Part shown: in pieces, positions 47,234 through 58,592 of the stretch | Position numbering within the stretch: the first letter of the stretch is position 1 | Layout: each line of letters starts with the position of its first letter | From: Beroe forskalii | Lineage: Eukaryota > Ctenophora > Nuda > Beroida > Beroidae | NCBI GenBank assembly: GCA_011033025.1 | Contig: WFMF01000054.1 | Span: 496,001-560,000, forward strand | Reading direction: 5' to 3' | Length of the DNA: 64,000 nt | The notes under the pieces: model-generated | The model's database searches: none | The model's input: only the letters and a program-made list of their open reading frames with translations | What the model was told of the DNA's origin: nothing | Position numbers and translations under genes: made by a program

Positions 47234-47241
47234 TGACGTCA
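47234..47241. promoter_or_regulatory. Consensus CRE (TGACGTCA) beside minisatellite
   Basis: A full CREB/ATF-type palindrome within GGCGGTGACGTCACACCGCC. It could be a promoter element, but no transcription start or gene next to it is supported. Confidence 0.3.
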
Positions 47242-48089
47242 CACCGCCATTATTCTCAAGCTCTCTACTCTCTCTCTACTCTCAGTGTTTGAAGGAGGTC
47301 ATGAGGAAGGCTTCTGAGAAGACTATCCGGTACAGCGTTGTGTAATGACAATAGAGGGGAGTTATTGTAAGGAGGGCTATTGTTAGGGCATATTGTACAC
47401 AATAACAGCAACTCTCATCAAATTGGATTGTTTTCACCACTCATCTATAACTTACATGGTCTATGGTTAATGATTATATTCTTTAATTAATAACACTCTA
47501 ATAGCCAATCACTAATCAGGAGAGTTGTTGAGACAATGAAGTACTAAACTACTTGGATACATGGTAATTATTAAGCGCGCTTTCATTGTAACAGAATAGG
47601 ACCCGTTTTCAGCTCGGGCTTATAACCACTAAAATTACTCAGTAACGTAAGATAATAGCATGGGCATTTCACGAGCTGGGGAACATAGCATTGGAGTTGT
47701 ATATTAAGTGCTTGGAAATATTTCCAGTAAAGCAGTTGATCGCTGACTAGACTGATCCATTTAACGTTATTAATTGGTGTGTCTGCACATAATATCACGT
47801 CGGAAGCCCACGTAAAAACGGGTAAAATAAGTTATACGTGCGGTAATAATCCAGGCTGTGCACTTACACACACTAACACACACTAACACAGACCAATGGT
47901 TGTTGGTTACAAACACAGATTGTCATCCGGTAACAATTTCCCTGGGAGTATCACTCCTCTCACAAGTTACATTAACACTTCACAGTAAGCAGCATCCTCA
48001 TTGTGCAATTAGCAACATGGCGAGAGAAAGCACACACACACAAAACCAATGAAGTTAGAGTTCATGAGGCCACTTGAGGACCAATATGA

Positions 48090-48656
48090 ACAAGCTCCAA
48101 AAGATTCATTTTCAATGAAGAAAACAGAGATGTATTCATTGAAGCTCTAGACAGTGAGCAATCAAAGCAGAGGCTAACTGAACTGCAAGATGCAATGGAC
48201 AGGCTCCCCAGGACTAGAAACACAGAGGATAGTGGGATCAGCACAGCAATTAATGAAATTAACGACAAGTTTACTGAACACTTACGTAATATGGCTTCAG
48301 AATGCTTCAAACAAACAAAACACATAAAAACAAACAAAATTAACAAGAAGCCTTGGTTTAATGGTCACACTCGGGCAGCTAAACGTGAATTGAGGCAAGC
48401 AACCAATACCTTTTCGAGTCACCCTAACAGCGACTTCCTACGTGAAAACTTCTACAAAGTAAAGGGATCATACAAGAGACTCATAGACAGTACGAAAAAT
48501 AAGTATGACACCGACATAGAATCTAGAAAGCAGCACCAATCCTATATAATAAACTGCATTTGTTCATTTATTTGCAATGCGTTTAAAACTCAGGTCAAGT
48601 ATAAAAGTCGATCAGGAAAACAGAATTCCCCAAGCGTGATTTCGATAAACCTATGA
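48090..48656 (+). pseudogene. LINE ORF2 fragment between nuclease and RT
   Basis: Open for ~188 codons from 48090 (a stop precedes it; the ATG at 48195 is internal). It contains NKKPWFNGHTRAAKRELRQA, then FYKVKGSYKRLIDSTKNKY. This is the PWF...K.....R...F.....YK..I...K linker that follows the AP endonuclease in CR1/L2-type non-LTR elements. The coding similarity fades near 48540, and no RT motifs follow. It is a truncated internal piece, not part of the LINE at 55.9-58.6 kb, whose matching region is different in sequence. Confidence 0.55.
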
Positions 48657-49297
48657 AGCTGGATTATGAATAGGCTATTTAACGCGCACACAGTAAACGA
48701 CACCATGCAAGTGTGAACTGGGTTATCCGCTTTGGCAGTGAAATTGAAATTTCCTGTAGGTACATTGTATAAACGAGAATGTGCCTCGCGCAATGAATGA
48801 TGAAATTTCTTGCATTGAATATATTATGCACAAAGTGCGGAGAAATATACATCTGAAAATGAGAATTATTAATTGTTGGTATTTGATTTTAAATACACTT
48901 TAAACTAGACATTTGGGATACTTGATACTTGAAGTGAACTGAGACAAATAGAGACATGGAAATGAATTTTGATGAAATGAACGATTGAGGTATGATTATG
49001 ATTGAATGAAGTATTGGGAGATGATTTCAAACCAATCGAGACATGAAAACAAACCTTTCTAAAATTAATGATTTTGAAATGACTTTATCGTTATGAATGA
49101 ATGAAGTATGACGTGATGAACTGAAATACACCGAGACGTGAAAAAAATCACGACAAAGTTTGTTTAAATAAAGTATTGTGTGCTTAGAATTTGAAATATT
49201 TATATTTACAATATGATTTTGTAATATGGCGGTTAGCGTTAGCTGGCCAATATTTGAATTTTAAACCTGTGTAAACCTGTGTAAAAAACCTGTGTAA

Positions 49298-49298
49298 A

Positions 49299-49388
<90 letters not shown>
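49298..49388 (+). repeat. (CA)n microsatellite
   Basis: About 44 uninterrupted CA units, preceded by three copies of CCTGTGTAAA. Confidence 0.98.
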
Positions 49389-49390
<2 letters not shown>

Positions 49391-50639
49391 CCTCACAAAT
49401 CCGACATTATCTCCCCGACACCAAATTATTAAGAAATATCTATCTAATGGCTTTAAAATGCCGTGAGAGAGATAACGATCACCACCACCACCACACTTAA
49501 AGGAGGAAATCACCACGTCCTAATCCTCGGCTGTTTCCTTCAACTCCAGGAAGAGCTGAGCTTGCAGCAGAACACCCGACTCCGCAGATATTAGACAGTT
49601 TTAGACATGTGAAAATGAGTTAATTAGCCAGTTCAAGAGACCATTACATGTATTATTATCTGGAAACTGGTTTCAATGTGGCGCACAGTTTAGTGTTACA
49701 ATGTTTAGACAATTTGTGAGAGAGAGCTGGCACGGTACAAGTAGCATGATTCATCTCTATCATATCTTGTGAGTGGTCATGAAATTATTAAGACAATTAA
49801 ATAATCAGTATCAATTATGTAAATCATATTTAAGTTGATATAAGGATCTTCGTCGCAATTCTTCTGGAAAAAGGAATGGTGCGATATGAATTCATATCAT
49901 AATTAAATTACAGATAATTATTTGAAGAATTATGAAGCCCTAAATGAACTTCATCCCAGGAGTTTCCAAGATGTCAGTTACTGTAACATGATACATACTA
50001 ACAAATTAACGACTTGAGAAGAATAGTACATTAGCATTTAATTACCAAAACACTGAATTTAATCTAACATTTGGAGGGGCATATTATCATTATCGTGTAG
50101 TTCTCAATCTTTGGAATAATCCTGCAGTTTATAAGAAAACCCTCAACATGGCCTCAACTTTCCAAAATTCATGGAAAGTGGTATTCGACATTTATATTTT
50201 AGTCATTCAACCTTAAATAAAAATAGTTCATCAGTGTTGAAGAACAATTTATTGCATGGATAGACGTTTTTGGCCAGTTCTACTGCAGAAGTACCTACCG
50301 ACCAAATTACGTTATCTAGTAGCCCTCGTTCTATATCGTGATAATCCAACGATAAATATGATTAGCACAACCTGCTTTCAGCACAGTTCATTTGACAACT
50401 CCTGATAAAACATGAAGTGTGACAACGCATACTGCAGTGTGACAACGTATACTGTAGTGTGACAACGGATGTATTGTGACAACGCATCATGTAGAGGGTG
50501 AATTTGACAACATTCCCAACATCAGCATTGTACTAAAGTCTGTGCGGCATCACTGTGTGCCATAAAACAACGGTGTAAAGATTGTACAGCTTCACAACGA
50601 ACACATTGCATTAGAAATCATTAACTTCCAGTCCGATTC

Positions 50640-52545
50640 TCAAACAGTGCACATTCTCAAACAGTGCACATTCTCAAACAGTGCACATTCTCAAACAGTG
50701 CACATTCTCAAACAGTGCACATTCTCAAACAGTGCACCTTCTCAAACAGTGCACATTCTCAAACAGTGCACATTCTCAAGCAGTGCACATTCTCAAACAG
50801 TGCACATTTTCAAACAGTGCACATTCTCAAACAGTGCACATTCTCAAGCAGTGCACATTCTCAAACAGTGCACCTTCTCAAACAGTGTACATTCTCATGC
50901 AGTGCACCTTCTCAAACAGTGCACATTCTCAAACAGTGCACATTCTCAAACAGCGCACCTTCTCAAACAGTGCACATTCTCAAACAGCGCACTTTCTCAA
51001 GCAGTGCACATTCTCAAACAGCGCACCTTCTCAAGCAGTGCACATTCTCAAACAGTGCACATTCTCAAACAGCGCACCTTCTCAAACAGTGTACATTCTC
51101 ATGCAGTGCACATTCTCAAACAGTGCACATTCTCAAGCAGTGCACATTCTCAAACAGTGCACATTTTCAAACAGTGCACATTCTCAAACAGTGCACATTC
51201 TCAAGCAGTGCACATTCTCAAACAGTGCACCTTCTCAAACAGTGTACATTCTCATGCAGTGCACCTTCTCAAACAGTGCACATTCTCAAACAGTGCACAT
51301 TCTCAAACAGCGCACCTTCTCAAACAGTGCACATTCTCAAACAGCGCACTTTCTCAAGCAGTGCACATTCTCAAACAGCGCACCTTCTCAAGCAGTGCAC
51401 ATTCTCATGCAGTGCACCTTCTCAAACAGTGCACATTCTCAAACAGTGCACATTCTCAAACAGTGCACACTCTCAAACAGTGCACATTCTCAAACAGTGC
51501 ACATTCTCAAGCAGTGCACATTCTCAAACAGTGCACATTCTCAAACAGTGCACATTCTCAAACAGTGCACATTCTCAAACAGCGCACCTTCTCAAACAGT
51601 GCACCTTCTCAAACAGTGCAAATTCTCAAGCAGTGCACATTCTCAAACAGTGCACATTCTCAAACAGCGCACCTTCTCAAGCAGTGCACATTCTCAAATA
51701 ATGCACCTTCTCAAGCAGTGCACACTCTCAAACAGTGCACATTCTCAAACAGTGCACATTCTCAAGCAGTGCACATTCTCAAACAGTGCACATTCTCAAG
51801 CAGTGCACATTCTCAAGCAGTGCACATTCTCAAACAGTGCACCTTCTCAAACAATGCACCTTCTCAAACAGTGCACATTCTCAAGCAGTGCACATTCTCA
51901 AACAGTGCACCTTCTCAAGCAGTGCACATTCTCTAGCAGTGCACATTCTCAAGCAGTGCACATTCTCAAACAGTGCACATTCTCAAACAGTGCACATTCT
52001 CAAACAGTGCACATTCTCAAACAGTGCACCTTCTCAAACAGTGCACATTCTCAAACAGTGCACATTCTCAAGCAGTGCACATTCTCAAGCAGTGCACATT
52101 CTCTAGCAGTGCACATTCTCAAGCAGTGCACATTCTCAAACAGTGCACATTCTCAAACAGTGCACATTCTCAAGCAGTGCACATTCTCAAGCAGTGCACA
52201 TTCTCAAGCAGTGCACATTTTCTAACAGTGCACATTCTCAAACAGTGCACCTTCTCAAGCAGTGCACATTCTCAAACAGTGCACATTCTCAAACAGTGCA
52301 CATTCTCAAGCAGTGCACCTTCTCAAACAGTGCACATTCTCTAGCAGTGCACATTCTCAAGCAGTGCACATTCTCAAACAGTGCACATTCTCAAACAGCG
52401 CACCTTCTCAAACAGTGCACATTCTCAAACAGTGCACATTCTCAAGCAGTGCACATTCTCAAGCAGTGCACATTCTCAAGCAGTGCACATTCTCTAACAG
52501 TGCACATTCTCAAACAGTGCACATTCTATGCAAACACACAAATTT
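50640..52545 (+). repeat. 17-bp minisatellite with higher-order structure
   Basis: About 112 copies of TTCTCAAACAGTGCACA with a few fixed variants (A/G in CAA(A/G)CAG, A/C in CA(A/C/T)TT, occasional GCGCAC). The run beginning CATTTTCAAACAGTG at 50805 recurs with its following variants at 51162, a 357-bp (21-unit) higher-order repeat. All three plus frames stay open for 345-514 codons, because 17 is not a multiple of 3 and no frame of the unit makes a stop. Confidence 0.97.
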
Positions 52546-54738
52546 GAAGTGGATAAAAGTCTGAGTTTTACGACCTATAGGTGCACTCTGCGGGCAGTAA
52601 GTAGATATAAGATGTTTACGACCAATGCACGCATTAAGACCGATTAGTGAGAGGGTCTGTGAAGTGATTAATAAAGACGAGAGGAGGCTGCACCCATTTA
52701 AAGTTCTGTATATCGTACGCACATTAAATACCACTTCATTAGGATCATTATTTCATGTCCACGTTATATGCTGCTCGTATTATATATGGTAGCGATTAGG
52801 TGAGCAAGTAACATTAGTGCCAGCCTCTCATGATGCCTCCTTACACACTCACTCTCTCTCTATGTCTTTGATGATCTCTCTCAACCTCCAGTAATCTCTA
52901 AACATCCAGTACTACCTATTGGAGGGAGACCTCCATGCTCTTATCTCTCTGACACACCAATGATGTGACATTACACATGCCGAGACAGGGAGTATCGGAG
53001 CTGTTACACACAATTGGGGGAGCATTGGGGAGCCCCCCCACCTCTCACATTCAGAGGGCAGCTTCACGGCGTTAAGAGTCCATGCGGAAACCAGTAGGTG
53101 TATTTACGAGGGTATTTACATGAGAATCTTTAAATAATTATCTGAAAATACTCAAAATCCTAGCATTTGACTTAGCAGGAAGTTATCTATTTCCTGGTGT
53201 AATTTCCCACAATACACGTATAAAATAAACGCGCCTGCTGCTTCCCATATATTATAACAGCATAACACTACTGTATGGTCTCTGAGAAGAATGGTCTTAA
53301 CCAGTGGCCTTAGTCTAGCCAATCCATTATATTCACATTGACGCGCCGCAACTCAAAAACTCGTAGAATAAGGAGGCCCCATCCACAGTTATAAGTCTCT
53401 GGAGCTGTGTAGTGTGCTAAGTGGTGTGCAGGTAACCACGCACACACACTCTACCTGCTCATGTAGGGCTCTACCATTATATTGCAGTGGAATATTAATA
53501 CACCGTGAGCCGGGCACCAAATACCGTCAGATCTTTGTAGTACCTGTCCAGACATGGTATATTCATACCAGGAACTAAACTGGAGGAGATACGTCACGAA
53601 TGATAGGAAATTCAGCAGCTGGTGCACACTGTCTACAAGCTTCTAATTCAGAGTACACTGTGTGTATGGAACAAGAGGAGAGAGAGAGAGACACTCTAAT
53701 ATGGAAGTTACTTGGCTTAATGAATCTATATTAAAACCAAATTAATGTGTGCAGGGTATTATGTATGAACATAATATATTGGGTGTGCTATATAACTTGG
53801 TGTACAAGGACTTCAATATATGTGAATATGTTTAAAGATATCCTGGATGGCAATAAACCGCTTATTTCTGGTTTCCAGAAGTTAAATGTCAGTTGAAGCC
53901 CGGCTAAACCCCTGTTAAACCCTGCTGTTAACTCCCTGTCGCAGAGTGCTCTGTGAAGCTCACTAACAGATTCCTTGGCACACGACCCACTTCCTTCTGA
54001 TATATATTCCAGCATCATGTAATACACTTAATAAGTGGAGGACTTGTTGTGGAGGAGTCCTCTAACCAGAGAGGGCAATGACTACCTACTCTCCCTCTAA
54101 GAGGAGAAGGAGAGTTCTCATTCCGGATTGGGCTGTGTCCACAGAGAGTCACGCAGTAAGAGGGAGGGAGTCGGCTATCTTGGAAGTGCAACCTACCCTC
54201 CTCCTCCTCCTCCTCCTCCTCTCTCTGGTAAGTTTGTAGCGAGGAGGCTGGGTGGGTTGTTCAGGGGAAGTTATATCCCGCGTATTGCACTTGTTACAAC
54301 GCCAGTAATTACCACTTGGTACATGCTCTGCGCTAGTTGGATATGACAGTGCCTTGGTAGCGCAAATAACACATTCATTAGCTCAGGGAGGTATGTATTT
54401 GTATAATATGCTTCCTGCATATATAATATCGTATATTTAAAATGGCATGTATAATGAAAAGCTTCAAGGAATTCCCGGAGCACTAGATTATATAAGTTAT
54501 AATGTTTAGTGGACCTAGTAGACCTAGCAGGTCATTGGCCATATTACTAGACACATGGCCATGTGATAAAACGTTTATAATTTATCATGGAGAATTCCAC
54601 CAAGAGCCGTCCTCAGAGGCGTCCTACATAAGTTTTACATGTACTTTACAAAAGACTACCCCAGAACGCAATATCACGCTTAATGAAAGTGTGACATTTC
54701 AACAAAACTTCCGCAAGATATCGGATGTAAGTTCTTAC

Positions 54739-54829
54739 CTCGGAGGTTGCCAGTTGTGTTTCTCTATGTCGATGAAAGCACCGCAGTAGGTTTTCCCTCT
54801 CCACTTGACGTTCATTACAACCAGACCAG
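54739..54829 (-). CDS. ZNF608/609-like: ZNF608/609 (scribbler)-like exon, core motif
   Basis: 91 bp with a textbook acceptor (CCAACTTTCAG) and donor (CCGAG|GTAAGAA). In the frame entered after one base it encodes GLVVMNVKWRGKTYCGAF followed by IDIEKHNWQPP. This matches the conserved stretch I know from ZNF608/ZNF609 and Drosophila scribbler/brakeless (VVNVTWRNKTYVGTLLDC, then HDWAPPRF), including the W-R-x-K-T-Y core, the acidic/basic pair and the closing W-x-P-P-R. Proteins of this family are nuclear transcriptional regulators. The exon leaves AG, which the next exon completes to Arg. The other minus frame is also open but lacks any known motif. Upstream exons were not found in the window. 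Confidence 0.78.
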
Positions 54830-55924
54830 CTGAAAGTTGGTACATTATTAGGTGTGAGTGTGATAAGTGTTAGTTTGTGATCCACTGAGATACGAGATGT
54901 GATAGACAGCACTAATTTGCGATGTGGGAACACAGCACTAATTTGCGATGTGGGTGGTTGCGTGTGTGAAGAACATGTGTAATAGCGTGGGATTGGACAA
55001 TGAACGTGTCAGACAGCTAATAAGTCTAGATGACGCACTGTCACATGGCCTGTCTGCTACACACTGCAACACCCTACTAAACCCTCCCTTCACGGAGGCA
55101 GGAAGTGTTATAATAAACTCTACATATAATAGAATAATAGCGCAGCACGTGGCACAGGTGGCTCTGTGGAGCTGCGCCCCTATTCTATTTCATCAACATA
55201 TCACTTTAATTAACATAATATTATCAGACTTTAAATACGAGCTGCTTCTCACCGCGCTATACCATCCACAATAATATATAATTGTGTAACGGGTTGTTTA
55301 AAGCTCGTGTGAGTGGCCACGATAAGATTGAACCGGTGTTCTATGTAATACACTTGTTAGCATTCAAATAAATCCACGTTTTACTGTTAAACAACGTATC
55401 CGTTTCATGTTGACAGGCTTCCAAGAATTTTCTTTTTAACATATAATGCAGTTTATTAACGCAAAGCGGCCTTTAAAAACGAACTGTCGCTCGTAGAGCA
55501 TGTTAACACAATGAAGTTATAACACGTGGTGCACGAAAATAGTCAGTTAAATTATAGAGTACTATAATAAGGGTATAATTACCAGGCAGGTCTAATAAAG
55601 TAACGAGGTATCCCATTTATTTATATCAAATCCATGCACTTATCCTGTAAATGAATGTGCGGGTAATATAATACTAACGTTTAAATCGTGGTTAAGAGAG
55701 CAATAACCTGGACACTAATTAAACTTGCTCCGCCTCTTTGATTACTGTCAATTATTACCCGCCTTATGCTCGCTTTCACTAAGCTTATAATTTAAATCAG
55801 GCTTATATCCTTCAAAGAGCTTGGGGATTTCCATAATCAGTATTAACAATGCCTTTCGCAGTCAGCATAGTAATTCTATTTACTAAACTATTATAAGAAA
55901 GATCTATCGTAGAGCAGAGTTTAA
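54830..55924. other. Upstream intron or flank, nothing recognised
   Basis: No minus-strand exon with a one-base trailing phase was found. Open frames of 70-110 codons on the plus strand lack motifs. Confidence 0.4.
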
Positions 55925-58592
55925 GTGTTTAAATTCAATTCAATTCAATTCAATTATAAATTTTTACAGCACAAAACATGAAATATATTTTTCTCTGGGT
56001 TATATAATGAAGCATTTGGGATGTGCTGAGGGTAGGCACCAAGTCAAATTTAAAATCTGTTAAAAGGGCCTCCCACCAAGGACTAAGTATAGGATAGGTA
56101 ACCATATTGGCAAAAATAGTGGTAATACCTTCTGTTGTTAAAAACTTCAACATAACGTTTACCCTCAATACTGGTAAATACTGGCAATAATTTGAATAAA
56201 AAATAGAAACAACTTCATAATTTAATTGGGTTAAAAAGAATAATAGGTACTGTAGTATTATTTTAACTTATATACAGAAATAAGGCTGCATTTTTGTGAC
56301 TTGCCGAGGTCAGGCCGCATTTGAGACTTGCCCGAAGTCAAATTTGAAACAAAATAATCAATAATCAAAAAAGTCAGTTTCAATAAATTAATTAAAAAAA
56401 CACTGGTAATAAACTGCAACATCCAGGAGAATCATGATTTGCCTTAATCATTTTAGGGATAGAGATTACAATTTCAATTTATAAACATAGTCAAATGCAT
56501 TATTCACAGTATAATTTGAGTTTCCAATAGCAGATTCTAGTAATTCACTTTTGTACTTTTTGCCAAATACCTTAGCATCACTAAGATTTCTTAGTTCAGA
56601 TGGCACAGAATTCCATACTTTGGCACCAAGGTAATAAAAATTTTTCAGATTTTTTGATCTGGGAGTATATAAATTGCAACTTGCCCCATCTCTACTTCCT
56701 CCTGAGATATAATTGAACTTATTGATAAAGTTGGATGGGCTTTCCCCTTTCAGAATTTTAAACATATAAGAAGATAAATGGACTTGACGCCTTAAATGAA
56801 GAGGTAACCATTTCATATCTTTGTAAACCTTAATGCTACTTTCTGTTTTATCAACTCCTAAAGCAATTTTAGCAACTTTCTTGTAAAGAATATCAAGTTC
56901 ATGAAGTTTGGTCTTGGATGCTCTTCCATAGATGGTGTCAAGATAATCGAAATGTGGTAGCACAAGTGAGTTAGCAAACATTTTCCTATACTTTATAGGT
57001 AAAAGACTACTTCCCCTGTACATAGCTCCTATTCTCTTATGGATCTTCTTCTTGATGTAATCTACATGAAAGTCAAATCTAAGGCAATTGTCAACCATCA
57101 GTCCTAAATATTTGTAGACCTTGCATTCTTTAATTGAACAACTGTCATTCAGCTTAATTTTGACAGAAAAATTTGCATTATCAAAAACTAAGATTTTAGT
57201 TTTATCTATATTTAGGGAGAGCTTATTCACACTTAACCATTTCATAATTGTAAGCATTTCTATTTTGATACTCAAGTAGGTTTTACGGCAGATGTTTTCA
57301 AATAACATAGCTCCATCATCTGCAAATAAGTAAGGGTTAGATAAGTTGCATGCATTTACAAGATCATTGATATAGATACTAAATAGAAGTGGGCCCAGAA
57401 GACTACCTTGTGGAACACCAAACTTGATGAACAGGTAACCACTTTTTTGATTCAAGAATTTTGTAGCTTGTTTCCTATGCGTAAGATAATTTTCAATCCA
57501 CAGAATCACCATTCCATCAACTCCATAGAATTTAAGTTTGTCTATAAGGATTTTATGATCTACAGTATCGAATGCTTTTTTGATATCTAGAAATATAATT
57601 GCAGGTGTATTCCCCTTACTTTTACTATCAAATATTTTGTCGAACATGTCGAGAGTAAGATAAGTAGTAGAATGGTTTTTTCTAAACCCATATTGGTGTA
57701 TACTTAGTAGTTTATTACTTTCGAAGTAAGAAGTTAATTGCTCATTAGCAAAGTTTTCAATACATTTAGAGATTAGAGGCAAGATAGAGATTGGTCGATA
57801 GTCATTAGGATCATTAGAGTCTCCACCCTTGAAAATAGGAGACACAACAGCTATCTTGCAGCTTTCTGGGAACTGGCCAGTTGAAAGACTAAGATTAACT
57901 ATGTATGTTATACTTGGTAGGATAATTGGCAGTATACTTTTAAAAACAATCAGTGGTAACTGATCAGTGATAGCTTTACCAGATGGTAATGATAAGATGT
58001 AAGATTTTATTGTTTCACTAGTTATTTCATTAAAAGAGTCAAGGCTGCAATTATATTTTGTAGTAGGTAAGAAATCACTATACTTAATGTTATTAAAGAT
58101 GGGAACTTCTGCATTCAACTTAGGACCTATTTCACAGAAGTGTTTATTCAGGTTTTCTGCATTTATGATATTCTCATCTGTCTTAGGCTGAGTATTGGTC
58201 ATGGCAGATGAGTTGGTGGCTAGTTTTATTGATTTCCATATTCCCTTAAGGTCGTTCTTAGCACTTTTTGAACTTAGATCATTGATAAGATTCTCACGCT
58301 TATTGGCTTTAGTAATCCTATTTGTTTCATTTCTTTGCTTCCTGTACTCATCCCATGCAAGATGTGCACTAATACATCTATTACAAATATTACAACTATT
58401 GCAATTTGATTCTTCTAATTTTTTAAGTTTCTTTTTGAACTTCTTATGCAACCTCTTTTTTCCTTTAATGGCATTCATACTTTCTTTAGAGGGCTTGAAG
58501 ATAAACTTTTCATGTTTTTTAATACTTTTGAGAGGAAAAAAATGATCATCATCAATAGTTGGATTAAGGGTACAGTTTGGGGGACAAGCCAA
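55925..58592 (-). mobile_element. 5'-truncated non-LTR retrotransposon (LINE)
   Basis: It consists of the RT frame (56466-58592), a ~510-bp 3' untranslated part and, at the far 3' end, five AATTG/AATTC pentamers (55931-55955), the short-repeat tail expected of CR1/L2-type elements rather than poly(A). No AP endonuclease is encoded, and a stop codon lies just four codons upstream of the frame, so the copy begins inside ORF2. A target duplication could not be assigned. Confidence 0.8.
56466..58592 (-). CDS. LINE reverse transcriptase, uninterrupted
   Basis: 708 codons with no stop. The frame begins at a TTG after an in-frame stop; the first ATG is codon 39, so no authentic start is present. 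An unusual CxxCxxCxxC cluster is at residues 64-73. RT motifs: RPISILPLISK (~266-276), AIIFLDIKKAFDTVDH (motif A, ~331-346), GVPQGSLLGPLLFSIYINDL (motif B, ~392-411), YLFADDGAML (motif C, ~421-430), NKLSLNIDKTKILVF (motif D, ~456-470), YKYLGLMVD (~493-501). The C-terminus has the RSKNLKNFYYLGAKVWNSVP block common in CR1/L2-like elements. All catalytic aspartates are present. An open frame in a 5'-truncated copy points to a recent insertion. It would act on element RNA at the target site in the nucleus if a full copy supplied the nuclease. Confidence 0.9.
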   Translation of the reverse strand: MACPPNCTLNPTIDDDHFFPLKSIKKHEKFIFKPSKESMNAIKGKKRLHKKFKKKLKKLEESNCNSCNICNRCISAHLAWDEYRKQRNETNRITKANKRENLINDLSSKSAKNDLKGIWKSIKLATNSSAMTNTQPKTDENIINAENLNKHFCEIGPKLNAEVPIFNNIKYSDFLPTTKYNCSLDSFNEITSETIKSYILSLPSGKAITDQLPLIVFKSILPIILPSITYIVNLSLSTGQFPESCKIAVVSPIFKGGDSNDPNDYRPISILPLISKCIENFANEQLTSYFESNKLLSIHQYGFRKNHSTTYLTLDMFDKIFDSKSKGNTPAIIFLDIKKAFDTVDHKILIDKLKFYGVDGMVILWIENYLTHRKQATKFLNQKSGYLFIKFGVPQGSLLGPLLFSIYINDLVNACNLSNPYLFADDGAMLFENICRKTYLSIKIEMLTIMKWLSVNKLSLNIDKTKILVFDNANFSVKIKLNDSCSIKECKVYKYLGLMVDNCLRFDFHVDYIKKKIHKRIGAMYRGSSLLPIKYRKMFANSLVLPHFDYLDTIYGRASKTKLHELDILYKKVAKIALGVDKTESSIKVYKDMKWLPLHLRRQVHLSSYMFKILKGESPSNFINKFNYISGGSRDGASCNLYTPRSKNLKNFYYLGAKVWNSVPSELRNLSDAKVFGKKYKSELLESAIGNSNYTVNNAFDYVYKLKL

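Larger units (their letters stand above)
26952..54738 (-). other. 27.8-kb intron filled with mobile and tandem DNA
   Basis: This is the interval between two exons that join in matching phase on the minus strand. It holds the TTAA foldback, the 6.5-kb palindrome, three large minisatellites, several microsatellites and a LINE fragment, all listed separately. Stretches where I see nothing: 28109-29080, 36140-37580, 40611-46160, 47245-48089, 48657-49295, 49390-50639 (apart from four GTGTGACAACG words at 50415-50490) and 52550-54738 (apart from a CTC run at 54194-54223). Additional small exons in these gaps cannot be excluded. Confidence 0.6.

Noticed and set aside
46313-47345. Three overlapping frames above 300 codons
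   Set aside because: Produced by the stop-free 34-bp minisatellite; none has a domain.
50647-52225. Open frames of 345-514 codons encoding HILKQCTFSNSA repeats
   Set aside because: All three plus frames are equally open because the 17-bp unit has no stop in any frame; no splice or start context.
54128-54346. Proline-rich frame with a GTAAGT donor
   Set aside because: The proline run is a CTC microsatellite; no acceptor partner or homology.
54646-54933. 95-codon minus frame over the ZNF608/609-like exon
   Set aside because: The other minus frame within the splice sites carries the recognisable WRGKTY motif and the matching phase.
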